This document shows, in pieces, positions 39,144 through 46,040 of a stretch of DNA of 64,000 nucleotides. Source of the DNA: Clostridiales bacterium. Lineage in GTDB: Bacteria > Bacillota > Clostridia > Christensenellales > CAG-138. The translations under genes and the position numbers were made by a program. The notes under the pieces are model-generated. The model had not been told where the DNA came from. It saw only the letters and a program-made list of their open reading frames with translations, and did not search any database. Every line of letters begins with the position of its first letter. The first letter of the stretch is position 1. Where the stretch lies: contig SFCQ01000011.1 of assembly GCA_004558525.1 (NCBI GenBank), positions 1-64,000 on the forward strand, read 5' to 3'.

Positions 39144-39431
39144 ATGAAATACGCAGTAGTTAAGAGCGACATGGTAGAAAACGTGCTTGTCGCAAGCCCA
39201 GAGCAAAAGGAAGAGCTTGAGCAGGCGTTGGGCGCGGAGCTTGTGGACGCTACGCCATACGGCTTGCAAATAGGCGATATGCGCGTGAATGGCGCATGGA
39301 CGCGCAATCAGGACGGCGAACAGATAACGCTTGACGAAAACGCGACATATGATGAGCTTGTGGCGCACATAGCGGAGCTTGAAGCGATACTTAAGGGTAA
39401 GGAGGCTGATACAAATGCTGCCGAGGAATGA
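39144..39431 (+). CDS. Small tail-region protein, unknown
   Basis: 95 residues (MKYAVVKSDMVENVLV...) with a small beta domain containing YGLQIGDMRVNGAW and a C-terminal helix (ELVAHIAELEAIL). The place after the receptor-binding gene suggests an accessory or chaperone of the tail tip. Not recognised. The stop lies past the start of the next gene (17-base overlap). Confidence 0.65.
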   Translation: MKYAVVKSDMVENVLVASPEQKEELEQALGAELVDATPYGLQIGDMRVNGAWTRNQDGEQITLDENATYDELVAHIAELEAILKGKEADTNAAEE

Positions 39432-39879
39432 ACTGGAAGTTAATCTGGCAGCCGCCCGAGCATGGCGCATGAACGAGAACCGCAAGCTTTCAGACCTTGC
39501 GGCGGCAGGAGCCGCGCAGATAGGCAAAGCCGAGCCGGTGGCCGAGGCTGGGCTGTTTGCGGCGGCATTGGACCCGTGGCAGGCCGGAACGAGCTATGCA
39601 AAGGGCGCGGCATTCGTTCACAACGGCGCGGTGTATTTTGCGCGGCAGGCGGTAGTATCCGCCGAGCATCAGCAGCCGGACAGCGCAGGCATGGAGGCCA
39701 TTTACGGCGTTCGTCCTATCCCTGACGATGATGGCGTGTACCCCTATGTATACAACATGGCGGCTGTGGCCGGGATGCGCGTCCGTGAAAACGGCGAAAC
39801 ATATGTCTGTACGCGGGATATAGACCCGCTGCTCTATCCGCCCTCACAGGTGGCGGCACATTTTAGCAAGGAAGAATAA
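39415..39879 (+). CDS. Carbohydrate-binding (CBM5/12-like) phage protein
   Basis: 154 residues. SD AAGGAGG precedes ATG 39415. A helical start (LEVNLAAARAWRMNENRKL) is followed by DPWQAGTSYAKGAAFVHNGAVYFARQAV, the W-x3-Y-x-G-x3-V-x2-NG-x-Y pattern of CBM5/12 chitin/cellulose-binding modules. Carbohydrate binding at the host surface is likely. A second such strand pair may lie near residues 108-140 (VRENGETYVCTRDI). Confidence 0.7.
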   Translation: MLPRNELEVNLAAARAWRMNENRKLSDLAAAGAAQIGKAEPVAEAGLFAAALDPWQAGTSYAKGAAFVHNGAVYFARQAVVSAEHQQPDSAGMEAIYGVRPIPDDDGVYPYVYNMAAVAGMRVRENGETYVCTRDIDPLLYPPSQVAAHFSKEE

Positions 39880-39894
39880 AGTAAAGGAGAGCGT

Positions 39895-41421
39895 ATGAAA
39901 AAACCTTATTTAGGCTGTATCCCGTCCCTCGCTGACCCGAGGGACTATTCATTATCCGTAGTTGCGGACGTGGAATACCCTGCAAAGTTTAATGTAACCG
40001 ACGTGCCTATATACGATCAGGGCAATATAGGGCGGTGCGTAATGGAGGCGCTTAGGAGCGCACCCCACGCCGCTACGGGCGTAGAACCGGGCGCAACGTT
40101 TGGATATGGCTACTGGCGCAGCCATTCCAGAACGGGCATGATTATAGACGAGGCGTGTAACGGCTTTGTCCGTGACGGTATACCGCCCCGCAGCGTTGAC
40201 AGCGCAGACCTTGAAATGCCTGAAGCTAAGTACTATGCCGAAAATCATAAAGAGCGCCTGCTTAAAGCCGCAGAGCCGTATAAAGGCTGGCAGTGGGCGC
40301 GTGCCAACAGCATAAACGAAATCAAAGCCGTGCTGTGGAACAGCCGACACAATCCCGGCTCGCGCTGTATCGTTGGCCTGCCGTATGTCAGGATACATAA
40401 CGGCAGATGGATGGTGGACGGCCCGGCAGACGGGCATCACGCTATGGCCATTGTCGGCTGGGACGATGAAAAGACGAGCATGGACGGCGTAAAGGGCGGC
40501 TTTATTCTGCGCAACTCTTGGGGTACTAAGGGAAGCCTTAGCATACCAGAGGGCGGCTATCTCTGGTGCGCATATGATGATATCCTGTGCGAGCGCTCTG
40601 TCTATGCCTTGATTCCTCCGGCTAAAGCAGAGCCAAAGCCCGAGCCTGCTCCCACTCCCGAGCCTGCGCCCGCACCCAAGGATGACGATGTGGTAGTTGT
40701 GCGCACGCTTCGCCTTACAAGCCCGTACATGCGCGGTGATGATGTTAAGCACGCGCAGGAAAGGCTTATTGCACACGGATACAGTATCGCCGCTGACGGC
40801 GTTTTCGGCCCTGCCACATATAAGGCCGTGCGCGAGTTTCAGGCGGCGAAGAAACTGACGATTGACGGCATAGTGGGCAAAAACACTTTGGCCGAATTGG
40901 ACAGGGAGCCTACTGTCGTTCCTCCTGCACCTGATGTGGATAAGGAACTGCAAGCCGACTTTATGGCGTACCTGTATGCACAGCTTGGCAACATCTACTG
41001 CTGGGGCGGCAACGGAGAAGCCGCAAGCGACTCCCTGATAGACATTATGGAGAACAGCAGCGGCAATAAGCGCAGGGCCAAGGCGTTTCTTTCTAAGCAG
41101 AAGAAGGCTGGCGTACAGAACGTCAAAATGTACGACTGCTCCGGCTTAATATCCCGTTGGCTACAGGATCACGGGCTTGCCAAGGCCAAGCGCAACTGTG
41201 ACCATCTTTGGGCGATGTGCAAGGCAATAGCCAAGTCTGAGCTTCAGCCCTGCGACCTGCTGTTCCGTGGTTCAGGCGATAAAAAAACGCATGTCGGCGT
41301 ATATATGGGCAACGGCATGGTCATCGAGGCAAGAGGGAGAGATTATGGCGTGGTGATCAGGCCCATAGATGCAACGAAGGGTTATTGGCAGTATTTCGGG
41401 CGCATGATGGAGTTACAATAA
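39895..41421 (+). CDS. Three-domain endolysin: papain-like peptidase, PG-binding, NlpC/P60
   Basis: 508 residues. Domain 1 (about 1-240) is a C1-type papain fold: DQGNIGRCVMEA with the active Cys near residue 50, GHHAMAIVGWD with His near 183 and RNSWG with Asn near 204. A Pro/Glu linker follows. Domain 2 (about 270-340) is PG_binding_1 (GDDVKHAQERLIAHGYSIAADG, FGPATYKAVREFQ). Domain 3 (about 365-508) is NlpC/P60: YDCSGLISRW (Cys near 420) and THVGVYMGNG (His near 467). Two different cysteine peptidases in one lysin is unusual. It should cut peptide cross-links of host peptidoglycan at lysis. Confidence 0.9.
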   Translation: MKKPYLGCIPSLADPRDYSLSVVADVEYPAKFNVTDVPIYDQGNIGRCVMEALRSAPHAATGVEPGATFGYGYWRSHSRTGMIIDEACNGFVRDGIPPRSVDSADLEMPEAKYYAENHKERLLKAAEPYKGWQWARANSINEIKAVLWNSRHNPGSRCIVGLPYVRIHNGRWMVDGPADGHHAMAIVGWDDEKTSMDGVKGGFILRNSWGTKGSLSIPEGGYLWCAYDDILCERSVYALIPPAKAEPKPEPAPTPEPAPAPKDDDVVVVRTLRLTSPYMRGDDVKHAQERLIAHGYSIAADGVFGPATYKAVREFQAAKKLTIDGIVGKNTLAELDREPTVVPPAPDVDKELQADFMAYLYAQLGNIYCWGGNGEAASDSLIDIMENSSGNKRRAKAFLSKQKKAGVQNVKMYDCSGLISRWLQDHGLAKAKRNCDHLWAMCKAIAKSELQPCDLLFRGSGDKKTHVGVYMGNGMVIEARGRDYGVVIRPIDATKGYWQYFGRMMELQ

Positions 41422-41459
41422 CATATGCTGCAATCACATATGATATATAGGGAGGTCAT

Positions 41460-41699
41460 ATGACGGAGTCTATAATAGTGGCGCTGATAAGCGCGATAAG
41501 CATGATATTACAGGCGTTTATACTGCATAAGCAGCACCGCGTTGAAAAGCAGCAGGCTGACATGCAGGAGCGCACCGAGATAATTCTTGAGGGAGTGGAA
41601 GCGAGCCTGATAGGCGTGAAGCAGCTCGGCGCGAACGGACGAGTTACGGAGAGCTTGCACAAGCTTGAAGCATATAAAAACAAAAAAGCGGCACAATGA
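41460..41699 (+). CDS. Small membrane-anchored lysis protein (XhlA/holin-like)
   Basis: 79 residues with one N-terminal membrane helix (about 3-22; SIIVALISAISMILQAFIL) and a charged coiled coil (HKQHRVEKQQADMQERTEIILE), as in XhlA or small accessory holin proteins encoded next to a holin. SD GGGAGGT. It probably works with the next gene in lysis. Confidence 0.7.
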   Translation: MTESIIVALISAISMILQAFILHKQHRVEKQQADMQERTEIILEGVEASLIGVKQLGANGRVTESLHKLEAYKNKKAAQ

Positions 41700-41711
41700 A
41701 AGGAGACAAAT

Positions 41712-41990
41712 ATGAACGAGTTTTTTACATGGACTACCCTTGCTACATATGCGGGGGCTACGGCGGCGGTAGGGCTGATAACTCAGCTCTTTAAGGGCGT
41801 GGGATTTATAGACCGCATGCCCACGCGGATATTCAGCTATATAGTATCGCTTGTGGTACTGCTGGCCGCGACCTTTTTCACCGGCGGCCTTACGCTTGAA
41901 TCCGGCGTTCTCTGCGTCGTAAACGCCGTAGTGGTCAGCCTGGCATCCAACGGCGCCTTTGATGCGGTGACAGCAAAAAAGAGTAAGTGA
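41712..41990 (+). CDS. Phage holin
   Basis: 92 residues with two to three hydrophobic helices (about 10-27, 40-60 and 65-83: YAGATAAVGLITQLF, IVSLVVLLAATFF, VLCVVNAVVVSLA) and a basic tail (AVTAKKSK). It sits at the end of the lysis block, last before attR. It should form the membrane pores that release the endolysin. SD AAAGGAG. Confidence 0.8.
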   Translation: MNEFFTWTTLATYAGATAAVGLITQLFKGVGFIDRMPTRIFSYIVSLVVLLAATFFTGGLTLESGVLCVVNAVVVSLASNGAFDAVTAKKSK

Positions 41991-42037
41991 AGAAGCAGTA
42001 ACTGTAAAAGATATCTTGGACATGTATAAGGTGCAAT

Positions 42038-42061
42038 ATCACACGAAACATCACACGAATA
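42038..42061. repeat. Tandem 12-bp repeats, probable integrase arm-type sites (right)
   Basis: Two tandem units, ATCACACGAAAC and ATCACACGAATA, match the AGCACACGAAAT pair at the left end in nine or ten of twelve positions. They lie 33 bases from the attR core. Between the holin and these repeats no gene is seen. Confidence 0.65.
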
Positions 42062-42093
42062 ATAATCTATCCAGATATTTAGCTATGTTGCTT

Positions 42094-42121
42094 GGGGTTC
42101 GAGTCCCCTTATCTCCACCAC
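42094..42121 (+). repeat. attR core (28 bp)
   Basis: Identical to the T-arm/acceptor end of tRNA-Ala at 6501-6528. It carries only the 3' end of the tRNA and does not encode a functional one. Confidence 0.93.
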
Positions 42122-42123
42122 GG

Positions 42124-42162
42124 GTCCACCATAATTTTCGATAGAATTACGGTGGACTTTTT
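42124..42162 (+). terminator. Original tRNA-Ala terminator, now displaced beyond attR
   Basis: A 12-13 bp stem GTCCACCATAATT paired with AATTACGGTGGAC (one mismatch), then TTTTT. It begins two bases after the attR core, just where the terminator of the uninterrupted tRNA gene would be. Confidence 0.85.
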
Positions 42163-42204
42163 CTATACAGGATTTAGACATTTTTTTGAATGGGGGTGTG
42201 CTTT

Positions 42205-42657
42205 ATGAGTCGCACCGAGATTGTCACAATAACCAATATGTGCATGATATGCGATGGGGATAAAGTGCTGGTGCAGAATAAGGTCAATTGCGATTGGGCC
42301 GGGATCACCTTTCCCGGAGGCCATGTGGAGAAGGGAGAATCTTTTACGGACGCCGTGATACGGGAGGTATTGGAGGAAACCGGACTGAAAATATCTTCTC
42401 CGCAGCTATGCGGCGTTAAGGACTGGTCGAATGAAGACGGCTCAAGATATATGGTCTTGCTATATAGAACGAACAAATTCGAAGGAAACCTGACCTCATC
42501 GGAGGAGGGCGAGGTATATTGGCTTTCTCTGGAGGAAATGGCGCGCTTGCGCCTGGCGGACGGAATGGATAAAATGCTTACGGTCTTTCTGAATGAAGAT
42601 ATCAGCGAGCTTTTCTTTTATAAGCAAAAGGGCGAATGGAAATCGCTTCTAAAGTGA
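42205..42657 (+). CDS. NUDIX hydrolase
   Basis: 150 residues of the MutT type. The Nudix box is complete: GGHVEKGESFTDAVIREVLEETGL (G-x5-E-x7-REVLEE-x-G, residues about 36-59). The opening EIVTITNMCMICDGDKVLVQNK and end WLSLEEMARLRLADGM resemble 8-oxo-dGTP or related nucleotide pyrophosphatases; substrate unknown. ATG 42205 is chosen for spacing from GGGGGTG. It is the first host gene after the prophage. Confidence 0.9.
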   Translation: MSRTEIVTITNMCMICDGDKVLVQNKVNCDWAGITFPGGHVEKGESFTDAVIREVLEETGLKISSPQLCGVKDWSNEDGSRYMVLLYRTNKFEGNLTSSEEGEVYWLSLEEMARLRLADGMDKMLTVFLNEDISELFFYKQKGEWKSLLK

Positions 42658-42761
42658 GCTCGCCGCCCTTTTGTTAAGCCGGCGATGCGGCGATGCTCAT
42701 GCTTAGCGCTGCCACAGGCATTATTGTTGATTGAACCATCTACATACCCGCGTTTTGACCG

Positions 42762-42790
42762 TTTACAACAAAGCGGCGCTTTGATATAAT
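42762..42790 (+). promoter_or_regulatory. Promoter of the riboswitch-oadB transcript
   Basis: TTTACA (42762-42767), 17-base spacer, perfect TATAAT (42785-42790). Transcription should start near 42797, five bases before the aptamer. Confidence 0.75.
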
Positions 42791-42801
42791 ACTTACGCAT
42801 A

Positions 42802-42893
42802 GCAAAGGGGAGTAACCTGCCCGAGGAAACAAGGGCGGTTGAAGCGTCATCACGGTCTATGACCCGCTTCGCCTTGATTGGTGAGACTTTTGC
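42802..42893 (+). promoter_or_regulatory. Probable yybP-ykoY (manganese) riboswitch aptamer
   Basis: The sequence starts GCAAAGGGGAGTAACC and ends TTGGTGAGACTTTTGC, the two conserved halves of the yybP-ykoY motif. P1 pairs GCAAAGG with ACTTTTGC. One internal stem is AACCTGCCC/GGGCGGTT, a second GAAGCG/CGCTTC with inner TCAT/ATGA. In known members Mn2+ is bound between the L1 and L3 loops and turns expression on. The aptamer immediately precedes an overlapping terminator and the decarboxylase beta subunit gene. Confidence 0.82.
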
Positions 42894-42951
42894 CGCTTGT
42901 TGGCGTGTGTATGGGCACATCGACTGTTGGAAAGCGGGCAAGAGTCTTTTT
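42884..42951 (+). terminator. Riboswitch-controlled terminator (expression platform)
   Basis: AGACTTTTGCCGCTT, which contains the 3' strand of aptamer helix P1, pairs with AAGCGGGCAAGAGTCT (42932-42947), followed by TTTTT. Aptamer folding and terminator formation exclude each other, so ligand binding should permit read-through, an ON switch. Confidence 0.75.
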
Positions 42952-43039
42952 ATGTATTAAAAAGCTTGCTTTGCAAGTGTTAGTCACTATGAAAAGCGGG
43001 CAAGAGCCTTTTTATGTGTAAGAAAGCTTGCTTTGCACA
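42929..43039 (+). repeat. Tandem duplication of the terminator 3' arm
   Basis: Two copies of about 49 bases (42929-42977 and 42991-43039) share GCGGGCAAGAG(T/C)CTTTTTATG and AAGCTTGCTTTGCA, with about 85-90% identity. The second copy (42994-43013) can also pair with the single 5' arm and carries its own T-run. Confidence 0.8.
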
Positions 43040-43062
43040 GAATATTAAGGGAGGATACTGCA

Positions 43063-44169
43063 TTGGAACAATTTGTCGAGCTGTTTTCAAACGTTGCAAA
43101 CTTCACATGGCAGCAGCTGCTTATGATAGTTATAGGCGGCGTGCTCATCTATCTCGCCATAAAGAAGGATATGGAGCCTACGCTGCTTTTGCCCATGGGC
43201 TTCGGCGCGATATTGGTCAACCTGCCGTTTGTCAATACGGAAGCTATAGAGACCCTTTTTAACGCCGGAATCGCTACCGAGCTTTTCCCGCTTTTGCTGT
43301 TTATAGGCATAGGCGCCATGATAGACTTTGGGCCGCTGCTTTCCAACCCGAAGATGTTCCTCTTCGGCGCGGCAGCGCAGTTTGGCATATTCTTCACCTT
43401 TATCATGGCAAGGCTTATTGGCTTTACCCTTCAAGACGCGGGGAGCATAGCCATAATAGGCGCTGCCGACGGCCCGACTTCCATATATCTTGCCAACTAC
43501 TTTAGATCAAATTATCAAGGCCCCATAATGGTTGCGGCATATTCATATATGGCGCTTGTGCCTATAATCCAGCCGCCTGTAATCAAGCTCATCACCACAA
43601 AGCGCGAGCGGCGCATACGCATGCCGTATAACCCGAGCGCCGTAAGCGGCACCACAAGGGTGCTTTTCCCCATATTCGTTACGATAGTCGCCGGCACCAT
43701 AGCGCCAAAGAGCGCGGAGCTTATAGGCTTCCTCATGTTCGGCAATCTGATACGCGAGTGCGGCGTGCTCGGCAGCCTGTCAGACACGGCTCAAAAGACG
43801 CTTGCCAACCTTGTCACGCTGCTGCTTGGCATATCGGTCGCGTTCAAGATGAAGGCGGAGCTTTTCGTTACCGTGGAAACGCTTGCTATAATCGGGCTGG
43901 GTCTTGTTGCCTTCGTATTTGATACTGCGGGCGGCGTATTGTTCGCCAAGTTCCTTAATCTGTTCCTTAAAAACAAGGTCAACCCGATGATAGGCGCCGC
44001 CGGAATTTCCGCGTTCCCTATGGCAAGCCGCGTTGTGCATAAGCTCGGCCAGCAGGAGGATAACCAGAACTTCCTGCTGATGCATGCCGCAGGGGCCAAC
44101 GTATCCGGCCAGATAGCAAGCGTTATTGCGGGCGGCCTGATGATAACGCTTATAGAAGCAATGCTTTGA
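43063..44169 (+). CDS. oadB: Na+-translocating decarboxylase beta subunit (OadB/MmdB/GcdB)
   Basis: 368 residues of the Na+-transporting carboxylic acid decarboxylase beta family, which couples decarboxylation of carboxybiotin to export of Na+. About nine to eleven membrane helices are predicted. Family landmarks include LLFIGIGAMIDFGPLL, GAADGPTSIYLANYF near residue 130 (the Asp-containing Na+ site), a middle loop TTKRERRIRMPY and NPMIGAAGISAFPMASRV near 310. TTG start at 43063 fits the SD AAGGGAGGA. The alpha (carboxyltransferase) and biotin subunits are not in this window. Under the riboswitch above. Confidence 0.92.
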   Translation: MEQFVELFSNVANFTWQQLLMIVIGGVLIYLAIKKDMEPTLLLPMGFGAILVNLPFVNTEAIETLFNAGIATELFPLLLFIGIGAMIDFGPLLSNPKMFLFGAAAQFGIFFTFIMARLIGFTLQDAGSIAIIGAADGPTSIYLANYFRSNYQGPIMVAAYSYMALVPIIQPPVIKLITTKRERRIRMPYNPSAVSGTTRVLFPIFVTIVAGTIAPKSAELIGFLMFGNLIRECGVLGSLSDTAQKTLANLVTLLLGISVAFKMKAELFVTVETLAIIGLGLVAFVFDTAGGVLFAKFLNLFLKNKVNPMIGAAGISAFPMASRVVHKLGQQEDNQNFLLMHAAGANVSGQIASVIAGGLMITLIEAML

Positions 44170-44204
44170 ACCTGATATAGTTTTTATAAAGGAGGAACCA
44201 CACA

Positions 44205-44363
44205 ATGAAGCTTTTACTCAGCGCAATGTCATTCTCCTGGGCGCCGGATACGCTGCTGCCGTCCCTGCTGCTCATGCTGAAGGGAATGGTAGGCATATTC
44301 GCCGTGATACTGCTTATATGGGCGTTCGTGACGATATTAAATAAGGTCACCAACAGGAAATAA
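44205..44363 (+). CDS. OadG-like gamma subunit of the Na+ pump decarboxylase
   Basis: A 52-residue protein after SD AAAGGAGG with one membrane helix (about 22-46, LLLMLKGMVGIFAVILLIWAFV) and a basic cytoplasmic end. OadG/MmdC subunits are short proteins with one N-terminal helix that hold the decarboxylase complex together. Direct position after the beta subunit and before a terminator supports the role. The sequence itself is too short for a secure family call. Confidence 0.65.
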   Translation: MKLLLSAMSFSWAPDTLLPSLLLMLKGMVGIFAVILLIWAFVTILNKVTNRK

Positions 44364-44382
44364 GCTTGCATGTAAAATAAAA

Positions 44383-44419
44383 GCCGCCTGAGGGAGCGTA
44401 TCCTTCGGGCGGCATTTGT
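44383..44419. terminator. Terminator of the decarboxylase operon
   Basis: Stem GCCGCC...CTGAGGG paired with CCTTCGGGCGGC, followed by ATTTGTTTT on the plus strand. On the minus strand AATAAAA gives TTTTATTTTA, so it can also end the opposing flavoprotein transcript. Confidence 0.65.
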
Positions 44420-44431
44420 TTTATAGCCATG

Positions 44432-45073
44432 TTATAATAAAAGCTGTCTTATAAAGTTGGTGGATATTCTCGGCTCATTTTCCGGCATAGGTACTCCGGC
44501 TTTTTTGCCGGCTTCCATGCACTTGAGAAGCCACGCCATGTTGCGGCCGAGGGTGCGCATTATCTGCATGCCCTCAAGATCCTGCTTCACCTCATCCGGA
44601 GTGTTGCCATGCACCATGCACCAGTATTGCGACGATACTATAGGCATCTGCCTCACCGAAAAATACTTGTTCAGCTCGTCAAGCGTGGCCGTGGAGCCGG
44701 CCCTTCTTGCGCTGGCTATCGCCGCCGCGGGCTTATATGCGCACTTTACCTTGCCGCCGTATAAAAGCCTGTCAAGAAAAGCTATCAGCGAGCCGTTTGC
44801 CGAGGCAAAGTATACGGGGCTTCCGACTATAAGCCCGTCAGCCTCGTTCAGCTTGTTTCTTGCAATAGTAACTATCTCGTTATCATCATCAAATATGCAT
44901 TCTCCGCCGCCCTTACATGCGCCGCAGCCGGTGCAGCCCTGTATGGCTCGCGCGCCAATGTGGAGCAGCTCTGTACCTATGCCGCATTCGTTTAGTGTTT
45001 TTTCCACCTCTTTAAGCGCGGTATAGGTGCAGCCCTTCTCGTTCGGGCTTCCGTTAATAAGCAGGACATTCAC
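44432..45073 (-). CDS. Iron-sulfur flavoprotein / NADPH-dependent FMN reductase family
   Basis: 214 residues, flavodoxin-like fold. FMN-binding INGSPNEKG near residue 5 and GSPVYFASANG near 82 are typical of iron-sulfur flavoproteins, as is the compact cluster motif CTGCGACKGGGEC near 46 (CxxCxxC...C, 4Fe-4S). Such proteins carry electrons in anaerobes. The GTG at 45073 is preferred because AAGGAGG lies eight bases upstream; the ATG at 45091 would put the SD inside the gene. Convergent with the decarboxylase operon. Confidence 0.88.
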   Translation of the reverse strand: MNVLLINGSPNEKGCTYTALKEVEKTLNECGIGTELLHIGARAIQGCTGCGACKGGGECIFDDDNEIVTIARNKLNEADGLIVGSPVYFASANGSLIAFLDRLLYGGKVKCAYKPAAAIASARRAGSTATLDELNKYFSVRQMPIVSSQYWCMVHGNTPDEVKQDLEGMQIMRTLGRNMAWLLKCMEAGKKAGVPMPENEPRISTNFIRQLLL

Positions 45074-45102
45074 ATCGCATTCCTCCTTCATCTATATAAT
45101 AA

Positions 45103-45927
45103 TTACTTTTTCTTCTGTATCTCGTAGCAGTCCGGCTCAGGCGTGGCTTTGGGCATCAGCCTTGCCCTAAGCTCCTCGTCAGGCTCAGATTCGTCCGTTA
45201 TTATCACGGTGCTTCCCGGGCAAAGGTATAGGTATATCCACTGCGCATCGTCCGGCATGAGCCTTATGCACCCATGCGAGGCAGGCTCGCCCAGCTTCCA
45301 GAATTCCTCCTCCATAAGGAACCTGTCGTCCCTTTCGGAATACGGCACGGAGTGGAAGTATATCCTGCCCCTTATCTGGCTCCAATACTGGGCATAGCAA
45401 TTAAAGTTAACAAAAAACGCAAAACGCTTGTAATCCTGCTGCATAGTGAACGTGCCGCGGGGGCTCCTGCTGCTCTCCTCTATGCCGCTTGAGCATATCA
45501 TCTCGCGCACAAGTTTTGTATACTCGCCAAACTCATCTTTTGTGTATATGAACACCGCCTGATTAGTTAAATCCACAACAGCCCTGAAAAGCTCCGGATC
45601 GCCGTTAAGCTTCTCCTCCTCCGGATATCTGCCGCCCTCATGCGTCCTCAGGCTCTTGGGCGTAAGCGGATAATCCGCGCTTTGGTACGCCGTAGGCTCA
45701 GGAGTAGGCTCGGGCGTTGGTTCCGGCGTAGGCTCCGGAGTCGGCTCCGCGCTCGGCTCCGCGGTAGGCTCTATGGTCGCATCAACAGTTGGCTGCGGCG
45801 TTTTGATATGCTGTATCTCTACCTTCTCAACAGGAGGGTAGCCTTCGCCTGTGCCGCAGGCGCTCAGCATAAGCGCCAACGGTATACACAGCAGCATTGT
45901 ATACTTGTTTATTTTATTATTTTTCAT
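45103..45927 (-). CDS. L,D-transpeptidase (YkuD) lipoprotein
   Basis: 274 residues. A lipoprotein signal peptide ends LMLSAC (lipid Cys near residue 24). A PEPT-repeat linker (about 55-80) spans the wall, then comes the YkuD domain (about 110-250) with IYFHSVPY and the active-site motif HGCIRL near 219-224 (His and catalytic Cys). It should cross-link peptidoglycan through 3-3 bonds or attach proteins to it. Start ATG has no visible SD and lies six bases after a -10 box. Divergent from pckA. Confidence 0.9.
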   Translation of the reverse strand: MKNNKINKYTMLLCIPLALMLSACGTGEGYPPVEKVEIQHIKTPQPTVDATIEPTAEPSAEPTPEPTPEPTPEPTPEPTAYQSADYPLTPKSLRTHEGGRYPEEEKLNGDPELFRAVVDLTNQAVFIYTKDEFGEYTKLVREMICSSGIEESSRSPRGTFTMQQDYKRFAFFVNFNCYAQYWSQIRGRIYFHSVPYSERDDRFLMEEEFWKLGEPASHGCIRLMPDDAQWIYLYLCPGSTVIITDESEPDEELRARLMPKATPEPDCYEIQKKK

Positions 45928-45933
45928 ACTATT

Positions 45934-45963
45934 ATTGTACCACAGCCCTCAGCCCGCTTGCAA
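45934..45963 (-). promoter_or_regulatory. Promoter of the L,D-transpeptidase gene
   Basis: Minus strand: TTGCAA (45958-45963), 18-base spacer, TACAAT (45934-45939). The -35 is the same palindromic hexamer that serves pckA on the plus strand. Confidence 0.6.
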
Positions 45964-45986
45964 TAACCCCGCAGGCAAGGTATAAT
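45958..45986 (+). promoter_or_regulatory. Promoter of pckA
   Basis: TTGCAA (45958-45963), 17-base spacer, perfect TATAAT (45981-45986), about 48 bases of leader. Confidence 0.7.
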
Positions 45987-46040
45987 CAATCAAGGTTCAA
46001 GTTATGACTAACCGTATGCATTGAAAGGAGCTTTTTGAAA

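Larger units (their letters stand above)
6501..42121. mobile_element. Complete siphovirus-type prophage, about 35.6 kb
   Basis: The boundaries are two perfect 28-bp copies of the tRNA-Ala 3' end (6501-6528 and 42094-42121). Inside are, in order, a leftward integrase and lysogeny block, rightward early recombination/replication genes, a middle block of methyltransferases and small zinc proteins, a late regulator, a packaging/head/tail/lysis block with HK97-type capsid, and lysis genes next to attR. No essential structural gene is visibly broken. The organisation is that of temperate siphoviruses of Clostridia. The tape measure of 582 residues suggests a short tail. Confidence 0.96.

Noticed and set aside
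39952..40953. 333-codon minus-strand frame over the endolysin
   Set aside because: The opposite frame encodes three catalytic/binding domains with all active-site residues; the antisense translation shows nothing recognisable.
42094..42121. Second tRNA-Ala gene
   Set aside because: Only the 3' 28 bases exist; upstream sequence does not form D- or anticodon arms. It is the attR core.
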